A stretch of 64,000 bases of DNA from the NCBI RefSeq assembly GCF_006974125.1, contig NZ_CP037858.1:1612001-1676000 (forward strand), given 5' to 3'. Each line of letters opens with the position of its first letter. Within the stretch, counting starts at the first letter, position 1. The notes under the pieces were generated by a model. The model worked only from the letters and a program-made list of their open reading frames with translations, was not told the origin of the DNA and did not search any database. The translations under genes were made by a program, and so were the position numbers. Below, one piece after another: positions 27,759 through 37,859 of the stretch. The stretch is from Stenotrophomonas maltophilia (GTDB taxonomy: Bacteria; Pseudomonadota; Gammaproteobacteria; Xanthomonadales; Xanthomonadaceae).

Positions 27759-27822
27759 GTCGCGCCGGGCCACGCCCGGCGGTTCTCCTGGACCGCGGCG
27801 CCGTCCAGGAGAACCGCCGGGC
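27759..27822. repeat. REP variant within a 20-bp-arm inverted repeat
   Basis: A degenerate REP (head GTCG, GCCGGGC/GCCCGGC arms, 27759-27781) runs into a perfect inverted repeat with arms 27774-27793 and 27803-27822 (GCCCGGCGGTTCTCCTGGAC and its complement) around a 9-nt loop. The hairpin lies between thiC and the upstream end of the channel gene and may stop thiC transcription. Confidence 0.75.
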
Positions 27823-27837
27823 GCTACCGGTGCAGCA

Positions 27838-29864
<2,027 letters not shown>

Positions 29865-29906
29865 TGCGCATTAGAGCATAGACCGCCCGCCTCCGGAGTT
29901 GCTCCC

Positions 29907-29947
29907 GGGGTCAGATCCGCTTTCCTGCGGAAAGCGGATCTGACCCC
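29907..29947. repeat. 41-nt perfect hairpin, GGGGTC family copy 1
   Basis: Arms of 19 nt (GGGGTCAGATCCGCTTTCC and its exact complement) enclose a 3-nt loop TGC. It lies between the thiC riboswitch and the divergent BCCT gene. Related copies at 31969-32009 and 46689-46729 have the same length, loop size and ends. The remainder of 29948-30130 holds only the BCCT upstream region. Confidence 0.85.
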
Positions 29948-30130
29948 AATCGCTATTCGTTAACAGAACCGTGACATCGCGTTCAGTAACGTGCACGCGC
30001 ATCGTGTCGTCGCGAACGATGCTTATCTCGCCGCCTTCGCGGCTCCTGCCCGGTCTGTGCTGCATGTCGCCGGCCCCTCGCAGCAAGCTCTGCTCGCTCC
30101 CCTCAATCCCTTGATCGGAGAAGCTCCTTC

Positions 30131-31708
30131 ATGGTGTTTCGCGTTTCCATCGCACTGGTTCTGCTTCTGGTGCTGCTTGCCGGTGTTGCACCGGGCCCCT
30201 TCAATACGGTGGTGCAGTCGGTACTCGCCGATGTCGTCCGCAGTGTCGGCTGGCTCTATCTTCTGGTCGTGTTCCTGGCGCTGACTTTCCTGATGTACTT
30301 GGCATTCGGTCGCTTCGGCAACCTGCGCATCGGTGGTGAAGATGCCGAGCCGGAATTCTCCCGCGCCAGCTGGATGTCGATGCTGTTCGCTGCCGGCATG
30401 GGCATCGGCCTGGTGTTCTGGGGTGCGGCCGAACCGATCTCGCATTTCAGCAAGCCGCCCGAGGGCCTGGCGCCGCAAAGCATGGACGCCGCGCGCGCCT
30501 CGATGCGCTATGCGTTCTTCCACTGGGGCCTGCATCCGTGGGCGATCTATGCGCTGATCGGCCTGGCGATGGCCTGGTTCCAGTTCAACCGCAACGGGCG
30601 CGGCCTGGTCAGCGACATGCTGCAACCGATCATCGGCCGTCACCATCGCGGCTGGATCGGTCGGGTAGTCAACATCGCTGCCGTAGTTGCCACGGCGATT
30701 GGTGTCGCCACCACGCTCGGCTTCGGCACCATCCAGATCGCGGCAGGTATCGAACGCGTCTTCAGCGTGCAGGCCACCGTCGCGGTGCAGATGACCATCA
30801 TTGCCGTCGCCTTCGTGCTGTACATGGCCTCCACCGCCAGTGGCGTGGAACGCGGGGTGAAATGGCTGTCCAACTTCAACCTGGCATTGGCTGCGTTGCT
30901 GGCAGCCATCCTGCTGGTGCTTGGGCCGACCGGCTTCATCTTCGATACGTTCACCACCACGCTGGGCTCCTACCTCAACCAGCTGGTGACGATGAGCCTG
31001 CGCATGTCGCCTTTTTCCGGTAGCACCTGGGTGGCGGACTGGACGATCTTCTACTGGGCCTGGTGGATCTCGTGGGCACCGTTCGTGGGATCGTTCATCG
31101 CGCGCATCTCGCGTGGCCGCAGCGTGCGCGAATTCGTGATCGGCGTAGTGCTCGCGCCGACGCTGCTGGGCTTCTTCTGGTTCGCGGTGTTCGGCGGCAC
31201 CGCGCTATGGGCACAGATCTTCGGCCACGCCGATCTGGTGCAGGCGCTGGGCAATGGCTACGAGACGGTGCTGTTCACACTGTTCGACAGCATGCCGCTA
31301 CCGCTGTTGCTGTCGTGCATCGCGCTGGTACTGCTGATGATCTTCTTCGTAACCTCGGCCGATTCGGCGGTACTGGTGCTGGCCAGCATGTCCACCGACG
31401 AGGCCGGCGACCCACCGCTGAAGCGCAAGCTGGCCTGGGGCATTGCGGTGGCGTTGATCGCAGCGGCGTTGCTGCTGGCCGGTGGACTGGACGCGCTGCA
31501 GGGCATGATCACGATCGCAGCATTGCCGTTCGCGTTGCTGATGGTGCTGGTGATGGTGTCGCTGTACCGGGTTCTGGACCAGGAGTACACGCGTGAGCGA
31601 CGTCAGGCGCAGCGCCAGCGGCACATGATCGATGCGTGGATCGCGCGCGAGATGGCGGCGCAGGAGGAGACCCAGGCGGAGGCCGCACGCGCGCAGGATC
31701 GGGATTGA
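30131..31708 (+). CDS. BCCT-family betaine/choline/carnitine transporter
   Basis: 525-residue inner-membrane transporter with 12 predicted helices. Family landmarks are MLFAAGMGIGLVFWGAAEPISHF and the signature WTIFYWAWWISWAPFVGSFIARISRGRSVREF. The glycine stretch GMGIG is the form seen in betaine/choline carriers. The ~40-residue charged C-terminal tail is short, so strong osmosensing by the tail is doubtful. The substrate cannot be fixed from sequence; glycine betaine or choline is likely. GGAGAAG precedes the ATG. Confidence 0.92.
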   Translation: MVFRVSIALVLLLVLLAGVAPGPFNTVVQSVLADVVRSVGWLYLLVVFLALTFLMYLAFGRFGNLRIGGEDAEPEFSRASWMSMLFAAGMGIGLVFWGAAEPISHFSKPPEGLAPQSMDAARASMRYAFFHWGLHPWAIYALIGLAMAWFQFNRNGRGLVSDMLQPIIGRHHRGWIGRVVNIAAVVATAIGVATTLGFGTIQIAAGIERVFSVQATVAVQMTIIAVAFVLYMASTASGVERGVKWLSNFNLALAALLAAILLVLGPTGFIFDTFTTTLGSYLNQLVTMSLRMSPFSGSTWVADWTIFYWAWWISWAPFVGSFIARISRGRSVREFVIGVVLAPTLLGFFWFAVFGGTALWAQIFGHADLVQALGNGYETVLFTLFDSMPLPLLLSCIALVLLMIFFVTSADSAVLVLASMSTDEAGDPPLKRKLAWGIAVALIAAALLLAGGLDALQGMITIAALPFALLMVLVMVSLYRVLDQEYTRERRQAQRQRHMIDAWIAREMAAQEETQAEAARAQDRD

Positions 31709-31771
31709 GGGTTGTTTTGCAGCCTGCGGCTGCACCGCTTTTTTCAAGCAACGGCAACAACAACTTCAAAA

Positions 31772-32336
31772 GCGGCTCTGGGTTGCTGCTGGTTTGGCGG
31801 GGCGGTGTGGGCTGGCAGGACACGCCGTAAACCCATTCCTGGGGGCTCGATGGCGCCATCCATGGCGCCAACGGTCCTGCCAGCCCACGCCGCCCCACCC
31901 CCGACAGTTTCCGTGTGACGGTGGGTTTTCCACGCTATGCGTGGATGAGGTGTATCGGAAAACAAGAAGGGGTCGGATCCGCTTTCCTTCGGAAAACGGA
32001 TCTGACCCCAACCCACAGCGCGCGGCTGTTGCTGTTGCTGTTGTCTTTGCTTTTGATCTTCTTCTTTCTCTTCCTGCGGTGGCGGCCGCAGGAAACTGTC
32101 AGGGGCCGGGCGGGTGGGCTGGGGTGTCAGCCGCATGGGCCCGAGGCATGCCTCGGGCGGGTTGGGCGGGACGCCCAACCCCGGTCTTGCCGTGTGCGCA
32201 GGACAGCGCACACGAGCAAGCGGCTGCCAAGCCTGCAGGGACGGATTCACGGCGTCCCCCGACCAGCCCACCCGCCCGGCCAAGCCTCATATCACTGCCA
32301 TCACCGCAGAGGGGGCTCAGCCCGATGGCCGGGAAA
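31772..32336. repeat. Composite structured element, copy A
   Basis: Non-coding 565-bp region between convergent BCCT and ggt genes. Order of parts: GCGGCTCTGGGTTG start; stem 31796-31821 / 31874-31899 (26 bp, 24 paired) with an inner hairpin 31851-31870; a degenerate CCACGC/GCGTGG palindrome and the string GAGGTGTATCGGAAAA; a 41-nt GGGGTC-type hairpin (31969-32009); a GTTGCT repeat and pyrimidine-rich tract; a TTCCTGCGG/CCGCAGGAA hairpin; stem 32104-32121 / 32264-32281 (18 bp, perfect) enclosing further palindromes; and an end CGCAGAGGGGGCTCAGCCC. The same order occurs in copy B. Possible reading frames are not kept between copies, so it is not treated as coding. Confidence 0.85.
31969..32009. 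repeat. 41-nt hairpin, GGGGTC family copy 2
   Basis: 19-nt arms (17 complementary) around a TTC loop, embedded in composite element A. It shares its length and outer sequence with the perfect copy at 29907-29947. Confidence 0.8.
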
Positions 32337-32338
32337 CC

Positions 32339-34057
32339 TCAATACCCCGCCGCCTGCCCATCCTTGCGACTCTCCGAAGCACCGTAATAAACCCCGGTCT
32401 CAGGATCACGCATGATTGCCTGGTAGCCGCCATACGGGCCGTCGGCAAACACGATGCGATGCCCCTTGCGCATCAGCGCGCGCACCGTCTCGTACGGGAA
32501 GCCGGTTTCCAGATTCACTTCACCACCGTCGGTCATCGCCGTGGCCTGGCCGGTCGGTTCGGTTGAGCCTTCATGCTGGATGCGCGGTGCATCGCCGGCT
32601 TCCTGCAGGTTCATCCCGAAGTCCACCAGGTTCATCACGATCTGCGCGTGGCCCTGCGGCTGCATCGCGCCCCCCATCACGCCGAAGCTGGCATACGGCT
32701 TGCCGCCCTTGGTGATGAAGGCCGGAATGATGGTCTGGAACGGGCGCTTGCCCGGCGCGTAGCCGTTGGGATGGTTCTTCTGCAGCACGAACATCTCGCC
32801 ACGATCCTGCAGGATGAAGCCCAGCCCCGGCGGCGCCATGCCACTGCCCATGCCGCGGTAGTTGGACTGGATCAGCGACACCATCATGCCGTCGGCGTCG
32901 GCCACGGTCATGTAGATCGTGTCGCCCTCCTCCAGCTGCTTGGGCGTGCCCGGCTGCACTTCCTTCAACGCCTTGTCCATCGAAATCAGCGCGCGACGCT
33001 GCGCCGCGTACTCCTTGGAGATCAGCTTCTGCACCGGTGCCGGCTGGAACGCCATGTCGGCGTAGAAGCGCGCACGGTCGGCGAAGGCCAGTTTCTTCGC
33101 TTCAACGAACAGGTGCACATGCTCCGGGGAGCCGAACGGGATCTTCGAGAAGTCGTAGCCTTCCAGCACGTTGAGGATCTGCAGCGCGGCAATGCCCTGG
33201 CTGTTCGGCGGCAGTTCCCACACGTCGTAGCCACGGTAGTTGCTGCTGACCGGCTCGACCCATTCACCGCGGTGGTCGGCCAGGTCCTGGTAACTCAGGT
33301 AGCCGCCGTTGGCCTTGAAGTAGTCGCCGATGGTGTGGGCGATCTCGCCCTTGTAGAAAGCATCACGGCCGCCGTCGGCGATCTTCTGCAGGGTGCTGGC
33401 CAGGTTCGGGTTCTTCCACATCTCGCCCTTGCGCGGGGCGTGGCCGTTGATCGTGAACTGCTCCTTGAAGCCCGGGTACTGCGACAGCTTCGGCACCGAG
33501 CGGTCCCAGTAGTAGGCGATCACTTCGGCCACCGGGTGGCCCTCGCGTGCGTAGCGGATGGCCGGCGCCAGATTGTCGGCCATCGGCTTGCGGCCGAAGC
33601 GATCATGCAGGGCGAACCAGCCATCGACCGCGCCTGGCACGGAGACCGGCAGCGGGCCGGTGGCTGGGATCTCCTTCAGGCCACGGCGCTGGAACTCGGC
33701 CAGGGTGAGCGATTTCGGCGAGCGGCCCGAGCCGTTGTAGCCATAGAGCTTCTGTGTCTTCGGGTCCCAGACGATGGCGAACAGGTCGCCGCCGATGCCG
33801 TTGCCAGTGGGCTCCATCAGACCGAGCGCGGCGTTGGCGGCAATGGCCGCGTCCACCGCCGAACCACCACTCTTCATCACGTCCAGCGCTACCTGGGTGG
33901 CCAGTGGCTGCGAGGTAGCGGCCATCGCATGTGGAGCGATCACCTCCGAACGGGTAGCGAAGGTATGGCCGGTGATACGGTCGGCGGCAAGGGACAGCGC
34001 GGGCACGGTGGCCAGCACGGCGGCGGCAAGCAGGGAACGGGCAAGGCGTCGGGACAC
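32339..34057 (-). CDS. ggt: Gamma-glutamyltranspeptidase
   Basis: 572-residue periplasmic Ntn-hydrolase precursor that cleaves glutathione and other gamma-glutamyl compounds. It has a Sec signal peptide [24 protein letters not shown], then [31 protein letters not shown]. The autocleavage threonine lies in [21 protein letters not shown], giving a large and a small subunit. The glycine segment of the oxyanion region is GMGSGM. A GTG at 34057 was chosen because the signal peptide then starts properly; an ATG at 34132 would add 25 residues. The stop is 3 bp from composite element A. Confidence 0.92.
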   Translation of the reverse strand: MSRRLARSLLAAAVLATVPALSLAADRITGHTFATRSEVIAPHAMAATSQPLATQVALDVMKSGGSAVDAAIAANAALGLMEPTGNGIGGDLFAIVWDPKTQKLYGYNGSGRSPKSLTLAEFQRRGLKEIPATGPLPVSVPGAVDGWFALHDRFGRKPMADNLAPAIRYAREGHPVAEVIAYYWDRSVPKLSQYPGFKEQFTINGHAPRKGEMWKNPNLASTLQKIADGGRDAFYKGEIAHTIGDYFKANGGYLSYQDLADHRGEWVEPVSSNYRGYDVWELPPNSQGIAALQILNVLEGYDFSKIPFGSPEHVHLFVEAKKLAFADRARFYADMAFQPAPVQKLISKEYAAQRRALISMDKALKEVQPGTPKQLEEGDTIYMTVADADGMMVSLIQSNYRGMGSGMAPPGLGFILQDRGEMFVLQKNHPNGYAPGKRPFQTIIPAFITKGGKPYASFGVMGGAMQPQGHAQIVMNLVDFGMNLQEAGDAPRIQHEGSTEPTGQATAMTDGGEVNLETGFPYETVRALMRKGHRIVFADGPYGGYQAIMRDPETGVYYGASESRKDGQAAGY

Positions 34058-34343
34058 GGTCGGGTTCCGATGGAAGGGTGGTTCCCCGATCTTCACCGCT
34101 GTGGCCTTCACGCGGTATCGGGCAGAGGTCATGGGCGCCTTGAGATCCCGGCGGGAGCGGGCGGGGGGCGGCTGTCGACAGATTCCTGCGAGCGCGGACA
34201 CAACAGCCCCTCATTCCCGCGCAAAAGACCCACCGAAAAGACTGAATTCCGGTTCACCAAAACAATTTCAGCAGCAACCATCCTTGTGCCGCAAGCGATT
34301 GCGCTGGATGCAGCGGAAACCGATAAAAAATCCGTCGCCAGGG

Positions 34344-34372
34344 TTGACACCGCCGAAATGGCTGTGTTTCTC
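34344..34372 (+). promoter_or_regulatory. Candidate ilv operon promoter
   Basis: A perfect TTGACA (34344-34349) is followed after 17 nt by TTTCTC (34367-34372), a poor -10. If used, transcription would begin near 34380, almost at the leader-peptide ATG, so the leader message would be nearly leaderless. Confidence 0.4.
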
Positions 34373-34380
34373 TCGATCAC

Positions 34381-34509
34381 ATGTTGCATCACAACACGCC
34401 ACCGCGAACCCACATTGAAGCCGCCGACACCGGCGCCGCCTCGCTGCGTTCGATTCTTGTGCTCGTACTTATTACCCAACCAACAGGTGCGGGACGAGCC
34501 AGCGTGTAA
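34381..34509 (+). CDS. ilvL: ilv operon leader peptide (Ile/Leu/Val-rich)
   Basis: 42-codon reading frame, [11 protein letters not shown]...ending GAGRASV. Codons 25-31 (34453-34473) read ILVLVLI, seven consecutive branched-chain codons, as expected for a peptide whose translation rate senses charged tRNA-Ile, -Leu and -Val. No Shine-Dalgarno is seen, which fits a leaderless start next to the TTGACA promoter. The stop at 34507-34509 places a terminating ribosome over 34486-34493, the arm that would otherwise form the antiterminator. The ORF is followed by an intrinsic terminator and, further on, by ilvC. Confidence 0.8.
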   Translation: MLHHNTPPRTHIEAADTGAASLRSILVLVLITQPTGAGRASV

Positions 34510-34537
34510 GCAACAAACACACCGGAACTCATCAAAA

Positions 34538-34566
34538 ACCCGCACCCGCCCCGGTGCGGGTTTTTT
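34538..34566 (+). terminator. Attenuator terminator 1 of the ilv leader
   Basis: Stem ACCCGCACC (34538-34546) / GGTGCGGGT (34553-34561) and a T run to 34566. The 5' arm CCCGCACC can instead pair with GGTGCGGG at 34486-34493, an exact duplicate of the 3' arm, which gives a mutually exclusive antiterminator. Ribosome stalling at the ILVLVLI codons would leave that arm free. Confidence 0.85.
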
Positions 34567-34598
34567 CATTTCAGGACCTGGTTTCAGACGCAACCACC

Positions 34599-34700
34599 AT
34601 GCACACCGCCAACTTCAAAACCCGGACCCACACCACCACGACGCCTCGTGGCGGATGTTCGCGTGCGATGCATGGCACCTCCCCCACCGCTTTCCCCTGA
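34599..34700 (+). CDS. Second leader ORF, threonine-rich (candidate)
   Basis: 33-codon frame [19 protein letters not shown]...ending TAFP. Seven of the first 15 residues are Thr (ACC/ACG codons), with the run THTTTT at 34626-34643. The stop at 34698-34700 directly abuts a second intrinsic terminator (34702-34740) that ends 25 nt before ilvC. Threonine is the precursor of isoleucine through the operon's own IlvA, so sensing of Thr would make sense. The ORF has no clear ribosome-binding site, and a chance reading frame cannot be excluded. Confidence 0.4.
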   Translation: MHTANFKTRTHTTTTPRGGCSRAMHGTSPTAFP

Positions 34701-34701
34701 C

Positions 34702-34740
34702 CGGCCGGCACGTCACCTCGACGACCGGCCGTTCTTTTTT
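34702..34740 (+). terminator. Terminator 2 upstream of ilvC
   Basis: CGGCCGG (34702-34708) / CCGGCCG (34725-34731) stem with a 16-nt loop, then TTC and a six-T tract. It lies 25 nt before the ilvC ATG, so ilvC transcription must read through it. Confidence 0.7.
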
Positions 34741-34765
34741 CTTCCCACCGCAAGGAACCTCCCCC

Positions 34766-35740
34766 ATGAGCACCAACGACCTGCCCCAGACCAAGATCGC
34801 CGTCATCGGCTACGGCAGCCAGGGCCGCGCCCACGCACTGAACCTGCGCGAATCCGGCTTCGACGTGGTGGTAGGCCTGCGTCCGGGCGGCCCGACCGAG
34901 GTCAAGGCACAGGCCGACGGCTTCACCGTGAAAGCGCCGGCCGATGCAGTAAAGGATGCAGACCTGGTCGCCGTGCTGACCCCGGACATGGTGCAGAAGA
35001 AGCTCTACGACGACGTGCTGGCTGCAAACATGAAACAGGGGGCGGTGCTGTTGTTCGCGCATGGCCTGAACGTGCACTTCGACATGATCAAGCCGCGCGA
35101 AGACCTGGACGTGGTGCTGGTCGCGCCCAAGGGCCCGGGTGCGCTGGTGCGCCGCGAGTACGAGATCGGCCGTGGCGTGCCGTGCATCTGGGCCGTGTAC
35201 CAGGACAAGAGCGGCAAGGCTGCCGAGTACGCGCTGGCCTATGCCGGTGGCCTGGGCGGTGCCCGCGCCAACCTGATCCAGACCACCTTCAAGGAAGAGA
35301 CCGAGACCGATCTGTTCGGCGAGCAGGCCGTGCTGTGCGGCGGTGCCTCGGCGCTGGTGCAGGCCGGTTTCGAGACCCTGGTCGAAGCCGGATACCAGCC
35401 GGAGATCGCCTACTACGAAGTACTGCACGAGCTGAAGCTGATCGTCGACCTGTTCTATGAAGGCGGCATCTCGCGCATGTTGGAGTTCATCTCCGAGACC
35501 GCGCAGTACGGTGACTACGTCAGCGGCCCGCGCGTGATCGATGCCGGCACCAAGGCGCGCATGAAGGAAGTGCTGAAGGACATCCAGGACGGCACCTTCA
35601 CCAAGAACTGGGTGGCCGAGTACGAAGCGGGCCTGCCGAACTACAACAGGTTCAAGCAGGCCGACCTGGAACACCCGATCGAGAAGGTAGGCAAGGAACT
35701 GCGCGCCAAGATGGTCTGGTTGCAAGGTCAAGCCGCGTAA
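34766..35740 (+). CDS. ilvC: Ketol-acid reductoisomerase (class I)
   Basis: 324-residue NADPH-dependent enzyme of Ile/Val synthesis. The nucleotide-binding [17 protein letters not shown] opens the protein; the metal/substrate domain shows [12 protein letters not shown] and [18 protein letters not shown]. Short (class I) length. AAGGAAC precedes the ATG. It is the first gene of the ten-gene ilv-leu operon. Confidence 0.96.
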   Translation: MSTNDLPQTKIAVIGYGSQGRAHALNLRESGFDVVVGLRPGGPTEVKAQADGFTVKAPADAVKDADLVAVLTPDMVQKKLYDDVLAANMKQGAVLLFAHGLNVHFDMIKPREDLDVVLVAPKGPGALVRREYEIGRGVPCIWAVYQDKSGKAAEYALAYAGGLGGARANLIQTTFKEETETDLFGEQAVLCGGASALVQAGFETLVEAGYQPEIAYYEVLHELKLIVDLFYEGGISRMLEFISETAQYGDYVSGPRVIDAGTKARMKEVLKDIQDGTFTKNWVAEYEAGLPNYNRFKQADLEHPIEKVGKELRAKMVWLQGQAA

Positions 35741-35777
35741 CAACGCGGCACCCCCACCCGCTCTGCAAGGTTCCCCC

Positions 35778-37514
35778 ATGAACTCTCCCACACACCGCAG
35801 CACGCCGCCCAACGGCGCGCGCTGGCTGACCGAGGCGCTGGAGGCCGAGGGCGTCCGCACGCTGTTCGGCTATCCCGGCGGCACCATCATGCCGTTCTAC
35901 GACGCGCTGGTGGACTCGTCGCTGAAGCACATTCTGGTACGCCATGAGCAGGGTGCGGCGTTGGCTGCCAATGGCTTCGCCCGCGCCAGCGGCCAGGTCG
36001 GCGTCTGCGTGGCCACCTCCGGCCCGGGCGCTTCGAACCTGGTCACCGGCATCGCCGACGCGATGCTGGATTCGGTGCCGATGGTCTGCATCACCGGCCA
36101 GGTCGGCACGTCGCTGCTGGGCACCGATGCCTTCCAGGAGCTGGATGTGTTCGGCCTGACGATGCCGATCGTCAAGCACAGCTGGCTGGTGCGCAGCGTC
36201 GATGACCTGCCGCGCGTGGTGGCCGATGCCTTCCGTATTGCCCGCGAAGGCCGCCCCGGCCCGGTGCTGATCGACCTGCCCAAGGACGTGCAGCTGGCCG
36301 ATGCCAGCCATCTGCCGGTGCATGTGCCGAGCAGCATCGAACCGCCGCCGGCGCCGGCCGACGCGGCCATCGCCGAGGCCATCGCCGCGCTGGCGGCAGC
36401 CGAGAAGCCGGTGGTCTACGCCGGTGGCGGCATCGCGCTGGGTGACGCCGTGCAGGACCTGCGCGACTTCGTCGAAGCCAGCGCGATTCCCACCGTGATG
36501 ACCCTGCGCGGCCTGGGTGCACTGCCGGCCAGTCATCCGCAGTCGCTGGGCATGCTGGGCATGCACGGCACCCGCGCGGCCAACATGGCGGTGCAGGAAA
36601 GTGACCTGCTGCTGGTGCTGGGTGCGCGTTTCGATGACCGTGCCACCGGCAAGCTGGCCGAGTTCGCACCGTTCGCCCGCGTCGTCCACATCGATGCGGA
36701 CGCGTACGAGATCTCCAAGCTGCGCAGTGCCGATGTCGCCGTGCCCGGCAATGTCGGTCACGCCATCCGCGCCCTGCGTGCGGCCTTCCCCTCCCCCAAG
36801 GCCCATCAGGACGCATGGCGCAAGCGCTGTGCGCAGCACCGCGATCGCTTCGCGGCCCGCTACGACGCACCAGGCCAGCACATCTACGCACCGGCGCTGC
36901 TGAAGCGCCTGAGCGAGCTGGCCCCGGCCGATGCGGTGATCGCCTGCGATGTCGGCCAGCACCAGATGTGGGTGGCGCAGCATTGCCGCTTCAACCACCC
37001 CCGCAACCACCTGACCAGTGGCGCGCTGGGCACCATGGGCTTCGGCTTGCCGGCAGCGATGGGCGCGCAGTTCGCCTGCCCGGAGCGCACGGTGGTGCTG
37101 GTGTCCGGCGACGGCAGCTTCATGATGAACGTGCAGGAGCTGGCCACCATCGCCCGCTGCCGCCTGCCGGTGAAGATCGTGCTGCTGGACAACAGTTCGC
37201 TGGGCATGGTGCGGCAGTGGCAGGAGCTGTTCTTCGCCGAGCGCTACAGCGAGATCGATCTGTCCGACAACCCGGACTTCGTGGCACTGGCGCAGGTGTT
37301 CGGCATCGCCGCCACCCGCATCGACAACCGCGACGACGTGGAAGGCGGCCTGGCCGCGCTGCTGGCCGAACCGGGCCCGGCGCTGCTGCACGTGGCCATC
37401 GATGCACGCGCCAACGTGTGGCCGCTGGTGCCGCCGAACACTGCCAACAGCACGATGCTGGAAAGCAACCCCGCCCATGCCCGCCAGGAGACCCCCAATG
37501 CAATACCGGCTTGA
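35778..37514 (+). CDS. ilvG: Acetolactate synthase large subunit
   Basis: 578-residue ThDP enzyme (AHAS). The N-terminal ThDP pyrimidine domain has GYPGGTIMPFYDAL and HEQGAALAANGFARASG, the central domain is FAD-binding, and the C-terminal ThDP-binding motif is GDGSFMMNVQEL...NNSSLGMVRQWQE (here DNSSLGMVRQWQE). It pairs with the small subunit that overlaps its 3' end by 17 nt. The gap from ilvC is 37 nt. The IlvG/IlvM pairing matches the AHAS II type. Confidence 0.95.
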   Translation: MNSPTHRSTPPNGARWLTEALEAEGVRTLFGYPGGTIMPFYDALVDSSLKHILVRHEQGAALAANGFARASGQVGVCVATSGPGASNLVTGIADAMLDSVPMVCITGQVGTSLLGTDAFQELDVFGLTMPIVKHSWLVRSVDDLPRVVADAFRIAREGRPGPVLIDLPKDVQLADASHLPVHVPSSIEPPPAPADAAIAEAIAALAAAEKPVVYAGGGIALGDAVQDLRDFVEASAIPTVMTLRGLGALPASHPQSLGMLGMHGTRAANMAVQESDLLLVLGARFDDRATGKLAEFAPFARVVHIDADAYEISKLRSADVAVPGNVGHAIRALRAAFPSPKAHQDAWRKRCAQHRDRFAARYDAPGQHIYAPALLKRLSELAPADAVIACDVGQHQMWVAQHCRFNHPRNHLTSGALGTMGFGLPAAMGAQFACPERTVVLVSGDGSFMMNVQELATIARCRLPVKIVLLDNSSLGMVRQWQELFFAERYSEIDLSDNPDFVALAQVFGIAATRIDNRDDVEGGLAALLAEPGPALLHVAIDARANVWPLVPPNTANSTMLESNPAHARQETPNAIPA

Positions 37515-37749
37515 CCTGGTGCTGCACCCGGCCGAAGGCGCGCTGCTGCGCGTGATCGGCATGGCCGAACGCCGCGGCTTCGCGCCGCGCGCGATCAGCG
37601 GCGCGCCGGTGGCCGCCGACGATGGCCGCTGGCACCTGCAGCTGGTGGTGGACGGCCAGCGCCCGGCGGAAACGCTGTGCCGGCAGATCGAGAAGATCTA
37701 CGACTGCGTGTCCGTGCAGGTCACCGCCGTGGAAGGAGTAGCCCCATGA
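37498..37749 (+). CDS. ilvM: Acetolactate synthase small subunit (ACT domain)
   Basis: 83 residues with one ACT domain (YRLDLVLHPAEGALLRVIGMAERRGFAPRAI...KIYDCVSVQV). It is the regulatory/activating subunit of AHAS, and its single-ACT length is that of IlvM rather than the two-domain IlvH. It overlaps ilvG by 17 nt. Confidence 0.92.
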   Translation: MQYRLDLVLHPAEGALLRVIGMAERRGFAPRAISGAPVAADDGRWHLQLVVDGQRPAETLCRQIEKIYDCVSVQVTAVEGVAP

Positions 37750-37859
37750 ACACCCGTACCGTAGCGACCACGGTGCCGGTACGGAGGCGTCTTCTTCGTC
37801 GCCCGTGCCCGCATGCGGCGGTCGCCCGCACCCCGCGGGTGGCCCATGCCGGCCGCTGA
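37746..37859 (+). CDS. Short coupled ORF between ilvM and ilvA (candidate)
   Basis: 37-residue Arg-rich frame (MNTRTVATTVPVRRRLLRRPCPH...VAHAGR) whose ATG overlaps the ilvM stop (ATGA) and whose stop lies 12 nt inside ilvA. It has no recognisable domain. It may merely carry ribosomes from ilvM to ilvA, or encode nothing of use. Confidence 0.3.
   Translation: MNTRTVATTVPVRRRLLRRPCPHAAVARTPRVAHAGR

Noticed and set aside
31744..32283. 179-codon minus-strand frame with a Gln run across composite element A
   Set aside because: The matching region of copy B is frameshifted and interrupted, the Gln run comes from the GTTGCT repeat, and part of the frame is the 41-nt palindrome. Non-coding structure explains it better.
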